Shown here piece by piece: positions 5,133 through 8,376 of a stretch of DNA of 8,376 nucleotides; position 1 is the first letter of the stretch; the number at the start of each line of letters is the position of its first letter. The translations under genes were made by a program, and so were the position numbers. The DNA is from Nitrosarchaeum sp. (GTDB lineage Archaea; Thermoproteota; Nitrososphaeria; Nitrososphaerales; Nitrosopumilaceae): contig SICY01000027.1 of assembly GCA_009697485.1 (NCBI GenBank), positions 1 through 8,376 on the forward strand. The letters run 5' to 3'. Below the pieces are notes generated by a model, which saw only the letters and a list, made by a program, of their open reading frames with translations, did not search any database and was not told the DNA's origin.

Positions 5133-6080
5133 TTATTTCAAATTACCTAACTCAGCTAACATGGCTGACAGCTGAATTTCTGGATTTGCACCAACTAAAA
5201 TTCTATAATCATATTTTGCAATTATTTCTAAAATGTCAGATAACTTTTCATGCTTTGTTTTAAACACTGCAGAGTTTAGATATTTTAGAAAATCTGATTC
5301 TGACATTCCATAAACTTTGATTAATTCAATTGTTTTTTCTCTGGCTTCTAGCACTTTACCAGAGAGTGCCATTTTTAAAACATCATCAACATCACTAGTT
5401 TTTGTTAATCCAGCTGATGACTTTACATTAGCTTCTGAGATTTCCCCTATACTTGCAGTTGCCTGCATCAGATTAATGGCATGTCTTAGATCACCTTCGG
5501 AATAATCATAAATTGCCTTTAGCCCTTTTTTGTCAGATTTTACTTTCTCTTTTTTGGCTATACTCTCCAGATGATTAATCATGTCTTCTTCAGAAATTGA
5601 TGTAAACTTGAAGGTGGCACATCTGCTTTGGATGGGGTCAATAATTTTTGAGATATTATTTGCAATTAGGATAAATCTACAGTATTTTGCAGTGTCTTCT
5701 ATTATTCGTCTAAGCGCAGTTTGTGCATCATTGGTCATTTCATCTGCCTCATCTAAAATAATTATCTTAAATGGAACCTCTACCATTCCTGCAAATCTAG
5801 AAAATTTCTTAACTTTTTCTCTGACCATGCCTATGCCTCTTTCATCTGATGCGTTTAGCTCAAGGGTATAGTCTCTAGAATTATCTCCTAGTATCTGTCT
5901 GGCAATACACAAAGCAGTAGTTGTCTTGCCTACTCCCGCAGAGCCAGAAAACATTAGGTGTGGCATATCTGTTGGGTCTTTAATTAGAGCTTGTAGGCTA
6001 CCAATGACTTCGGTCTGATTTACAATCTCTGAGAGTTTTGTTGGGCGGTATTTTTCCACCCACATGCCTGTTGATAACAT
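5133..6080 (-). CDS. rfcS: replication factor C small subunit (clamp loader ATPase)
   Basis: RFC-S with RFC-L loads the PCNA sliding clamp onto primed DNA. From the ATG at 6078-6080 the product is 315 residues, normal for the family. It has W-V-E-K-Y-R-P (7-13), Walker A G-x4-G-K-T (46-53), N-A-S-D-E-R-G (76-82), Walker B I-I-I-L-D-E-A-D-E-M-T (106-116), sensor 1 A-N-N (140-142) and S-R-C (152-154), the arginine-finger motif. A C-terminal collar domain follows. The frame stays open up to a GTG at 6140, but the family N terminus starts at W-V-E-K-Y-R-P. A TATA-like TTTATTAG (6103-6110) lies about 27 nt before 6080; ATG at 6065 is an alternative. Its gene faces away from gins-mcm. Its stop is three bases from the tRNA. 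Confidence 0.93.
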   Translation of the reverse strand: MLSTGMWVEKYRPTKLSEIVNQTEVIGSLQALIKDPTDMPHLMFSGSAGVGKTTTALCIARQILGDNSRDYTLELNASDERGIGMVREKVKKFSRFAGMVEVPFKIIILDEADEMTNDAQTALRRIIEDTAKYCRFILIANNISKIIDPIQSRCATFKFTSISEEDMINHLESIAKKEKVKSDKKGLKAIYDYSEGDLRHAINLMQATASIGEISEANVKSSAGLTKTSDVDDVLKMALSGKVLEAREKTIELIKVYGMSESDFLKYLNSAVFKTKHEKLSDILEIIAKYDYRILVGANPEIQLSAMLAELGNLK

Positions 6081-6205
6081 GTGATATGCTAGTCTACCTC
6101 CCACTAATAAATCGAAATTAATAGGATCAATTGATCTCACAAGTTAGTGAACAGAATTGATCGATCCGATACATCAGGATCTTCTGAAGGAGTAGTGATC
6201 TCACG
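6081..6205. promoter_or_regulatory. divergent rfcS / gins-mcm promoter region with GATC cluster
   Basis: This 125-base spacer must drive both the clamp-loader gene and the gins-mcm operon. Six GATC tetramers lie in 76 bases (starting at 6125, 6133, 6159, 6163, 6178, 6197). They include the palindrome GATCAATTGATC (6125-6136) and GATCGATC (6159-6166). TGATCTCAC occurs twice in direct orientation (6132-6140 and 6196-6204). A TATA-like box for rfcS is visible on the minus strand at 6103-6110. None is obvious for gins, where GAAGGAG (6186-6192) may act as a distant Shine-Dalgarno 13 nt before the ATG. Confidence 0.55.
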
Positions 6206-6736
6206 ATGGAAATTGATAGAATAGAAAAGCTGCACTCTATTGGATATGGTCTAAAGGATGCCAAAGTTACCATTAATCATGATATCAAATTCAATGTGGC
6301 AGGTCTAAAAATTAATGGCACCCAAGGCGAGATACTGAATTTACCTCAATGGATAGGCAAAATTCTATCACAAAACAAACTTGCAACCTTAGAAACACCT
6401 GATATGATTACCGAACTAAAACAAGCATTATCAAAAGAAAAGATGGTCGGTGAATACCAAATGTCTACACTTGATCCTCACTTTTACATCAAACTAAAAG
6501 AGTCAATGAAAACTTTGAATCGTGATGATTTTAATCACGTAGAAAGTATTATGCTGGAATTATTTAGAATGAGAAGAGGAAAACTTGTAAAGCTTGCAGA
6601 TTCTTCAAAACTAAATTCTGAATTATACAGCAAGCTAACAGTTGAAGAAAATATTTTCTTTAAAACAATTCATGATAATAGCAAAGAATTTGAAAAACAA
6701 GTTCGAGGAGATTTAAATGAGCAAAACTCAAACTAG
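6206..6736 (+). CDS. GINS complex subunit (Gins23-like)
   Basis: GINS bridges the MCM helicase and other replisome parts in the archaeal CMG-like helicase. In this 176-residue protein, a short beta-rich B domain comes first (about 15-60; V-T-I-N-H-D-I-x-F-N-V and L-P-Q-W-I-G-K-I-L). An alpha-helical A domain follows (about 65-155) with M-L-E-L-F-R-M-R-R-G-K-L-V-K-L-A. The B-then-A order is that of the Psf2/Psf3 (Gins23) class, and location directly upstream of mcm also occurs for gins23 in Sulfolobus. The M-R-R-G-K-L helix is reminiscent of Gins51 too, so the subclass is less sure than the family. An in-frame TGA at 6185-6187 rules out a much earlier start. The 3' end overlaps mcm by 20 nt, so the two are cotranscribed. 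Confidence 0.8.
   Translation: MEIDRIEKLHSIGYGLKDAKVTINHDIKFNVAGLKINGTQGEILNLPQWIGKILSQNKLATLETPDMITELKQALSKEKMVGEYQMSTLDPHFYIKLKESMKTLNRDDFNHVESIMLELFRMRRGKLVKLADSSKLNSELYSKLTVEENIFFKTIHDNSKEFEKQVRGDLNEQNSN
6705..6710 (+). promoter_or_regulatory. Shine-Dalgarno of mcm inside the gins 3' end
   Basis: GAGGAG ends six bases before the mcm ATG at 6717. It lies inside the gins coding sequence and decides the mcm start. It shows that internal operon genes here use leadered initiation, in contrast to the leaderless first genes. Confidence 0.65.
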
Positions 6737-8376
6737 CACTTTTACAGAGTCTGCATTATCTGATAGAGTAAAAGACTTTCTAATTAGATTCAAGGACAAG
6801 TCTGGCAGCTACAAGTATGTAGAGCAAATCGATGAGATGATGCCAAAGAGTGCAAAATTTATCATTGTTGATTACAATGATCTTGTAGTAGAACCTGAAA
6901 TAGAAATTATTTTCACAACAGAACCTGACAGAATTCTAAATGCATTTTCAAGGGCAATAAAAGAAGCACTACAAACAAGATTTCCTGATTATGCAGAAAA
7001 AATTAAAGATGAAGTTCGTGTAAGGCTGGTAAATTATCCACTACAACGTAGTCTAAGACAAATCAATGCTGAAACTATAGGAAATATTGCAAGTGTTTCA
7101 GGTATGGTAGTTAGAGCATCCGAAGTAAAACCACTAGCAAAAGAATTGGTGTTTGTTTGTCCTGATGAACATCAAACTAAAGTAGTTCAGCTAAGGGGAA
7201 TGAATGTAAAAATTCCTATAGTATGTGATAATCCAAGTTGCAAGCACAGAGATTTTGAATTAAAACCAGAAGCCAGCAAATTCATAGACTTTCAAATTCT
7301 TAGATTGCAGGAACTTCCTGAAGATCTCCCGCCAGGCCAATTGCCTCACTATATTGATGTGACAATTAGGCAGGATCTTGTAGATAACGCAAGACCAGGG
7401 GACAGGATAATTCTTACAGGAATAGTTAGAGTAGAGCAAGAGTCAATTGCAGGAATAACTAGAGGACACAGCGGATTATACCGATTACGAATTGAAGGAA
7501 ATAATATTGAATTTTTGGGAGGAAGAGGTTCCAAGACCTCACGTAAAATAGTAAGAGAAGAAGTTTCTCCAGAAGATGAAAAAATGATCAAGACTCTATC
7601 TGAGAGTCCTAATGTTTATCAAAGATTGATTGATTCTTTTGCACCACATATACAAGGACAGTCTCTAATCAAAGAAGCTATTTTGTTGTTAATTGTAGGT
7701 TCAACTCAAAGATTACTTGGCGATGGAAGCAAGATTAGAGGTGACATTAACATATTTCTTGTCGGTGATCCTGGTACTGCAAAATCAGAGATGTTAAAGT
7801 TTTGTGCAAGAATAGCACCAAGAGGATTATACACATCAGGTAGAGGTTCAACTGCAGCAGGTCTTACAGCAGCTGTAGTTCGTGATAAGACAGGAATTAT
7901 GATGTTAGAGGCAGGTGCCGTAGTTTTAGGTGATCAGGGTCTTGTATGCATTGATGAATTTGATAAGATGAAACCAGAAGATAGAAGTGCACTGCATGAA
8001 GTTATGGAACAACAGTCTGCAAGTATTGCAAAAGGTGGTATTGTTGCAACACTAAATGCAAGAACATCAATTTTAGCAGCTGCAAACCCAATGTATGGAA
8101 AATATGATCCATTCAAAAATATCACTGAAAACGTAAATTTGCCAATTCCGTTATTGACAAGATTTGACTTGATCTTTGTAGTTAGAGATATTCCAGGAAG
8201 AGAAAAAGATGAAAAAATTGCAAGACACATTATAGAATTGCATACACCTCAGGGAACTGACAAGCGTTCTGTAATTGATGTCGATACCCTAACCAAATAT
8301 CTCTCATATGCAAAAAGATCTAGCCCTAATTTGACAAAAGAAGCAGAAGACAAGATTCTGGAATATTATTTACAAA
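6717..8376 (+). CDS. mcm: MCM replicative DNA helicase, N-terminal and AAA+ part (cut by window edge)
   Basis: MCM is the hexameric 3'-5' helicase that unwinds DNA at the fork. The frame is open from ATG 6717 to the right edge, giving 553 of roughly 690 expected residues. The N-terminal domain has a zinc site of form C148-x3-H152-x17-C170-x4-C175 and an oligonucleotide-binding fold. The AAA+ core shows Walker A G-D-P-G-T-A-K-S (350-357) and Walker B C-I-D-E-F-D-K-M (411-418). It also has the presensor-1 hairpin E-Q-Q-S-A-S-I-A-K (431-439), sensor 1 A-A-A-N-P and the arginine-finger motif L-L-T-R-F-D (479-484). The C-terminal lid and winged helix lie beyond the window. No intein interrupts the visible part. 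The start is fixed by the GAGGAG element and by overlap with gins; the two products act in one complex. Confidence 0.96.
   Translation, partial: MSKTQTSTFTESALSDRVKDFLIRFKDKSGSYKYVEQIDEMMPKSAKFIIVDYNDLVVEPEIEIIFTTEPDRILNAFSRAIKEALQTRFPDYAEKIKDEVRVRLVNYPLQRSLRQINAETIGNIASVSGMVVRASEVKPLAKELVFVCPDEHQTKVVQLRGMNVKIPIVCDNPSCKHRDFELKPEASKFIDFQILRLQELPEDLPPGQLPHYIDVTIRQDLVDNARPGDRIILTGIVRVEQESIAGITRGHSGLYRLRIEGNNIEFLGGRGSKTSRKIVREEVSPEDEKMIKTLSESPNVYQRLIDSFAPHIQGQSLIKEAILLLIVGSTQRLLGDGSKIRGDINIFLVGDPGTAKSEMLKFCARIAPRGLYTSGRGSTAAGLTAAVVRDKTGIMMLEAGAVVLGDQGLVCIDEFDKMKPEDRSALHEVMEQQSASIAKGGIVATLNARTSILAAANPMYGKYDPFKNITENVNLPIPLLTRFDLIFVVRDIPGREKDEKIARHIIELHTPQGTDKRSVIDVDTLTKYLSYAKRSSPNLTKEAEDKILEYYLQ

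Noticed and set aside
6081..6140. Extension of rfcS to a GTG at 6140, adding 20 residues
   Set aside because: Family members begin just before W-V-E-K-Y-R-P. The extra residues match nothing known and would remove the TATA-like box at the expected distance from 6080.
6717..8376. Intein insertion in MCM, common at the Walker A site in archaea
   Set aside because: Walker A, Walker B and the arginine-finger motif follow at normal distances without interruption.

Overview
The window is AT-rich archaeal chromosome, most likely from a marine Nitrosopumilus-like ammonia-oxidising archaeon (Thaumarchaeota/Nitrososphaerota). The archaeal information-processing genes present (archease, archaeal HisRS, aIF6, RFC small subunit, GINS, MCM) are exclusively archaeal or eukaryote-like. 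Two ferredoxins are of the Sulfolobus zinc-containing (Zfx) type. Several genes have a TATA-like box about 26-30 nt before the start codon, which implies leaderless mRNAs. The secreted protein with an Ig-like domain and a Pro/Glu/Thr linker also fits this group. The lineage is inferred from gene content and was not tested by a search.

Layout. Positions 1-739 (minus) hold the N-terminal part of a secreted protein that runs off the left edge. Positions 819-1235 (minus) hold archease with a TTG start. Positions 1236-1681 form a 446-base, very AT-rich gap with an 11-bp perfect inverted repeat, an 18-bp exact copy of part of hisS, and a degenerate zinc-ribbon reading frame. hisS (1682-2962, plus) converges on and overlaps the aIF6 gene (2943-3608, minus) by 20 bp. 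Two tandem ferredoxin paralogues follow (3747-4298 and 4419-4961, plus), each with its own near-identical promoter block. A tRNA-Ser(UGA) gene (5046-5129) ends three bases before the stop codon of the convergent RFC small subunit gene (5133-6080, minus). A 125-base divergent spacer rich in GATC leads to a gins-mcm operon (6206 onward, plus); mcm runs off the right edge.

How the genes work together. The right half is a DNA replication cluster: the clamp-loader small subunit faces away from a GINS subunit and the MCM helicase, which are translationally coupled by a 20-nt overlap with a good Shine-Dalgarno. The left half is RNA and translation: archease (RNA ligase RtcB activation), HisRS, aIF6 and a serine tRNA. 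The ferredoxin pair supplies electron carriers. It is the most distinctive element: the two copies keep different subsets of the zinc and Fe-S accessory residues known from Sulfolobus Zfx, while sharing promoter, operator-like inverted repeat and 3' end. No mobile element, CRISPR array or new multi-gene system was seen.
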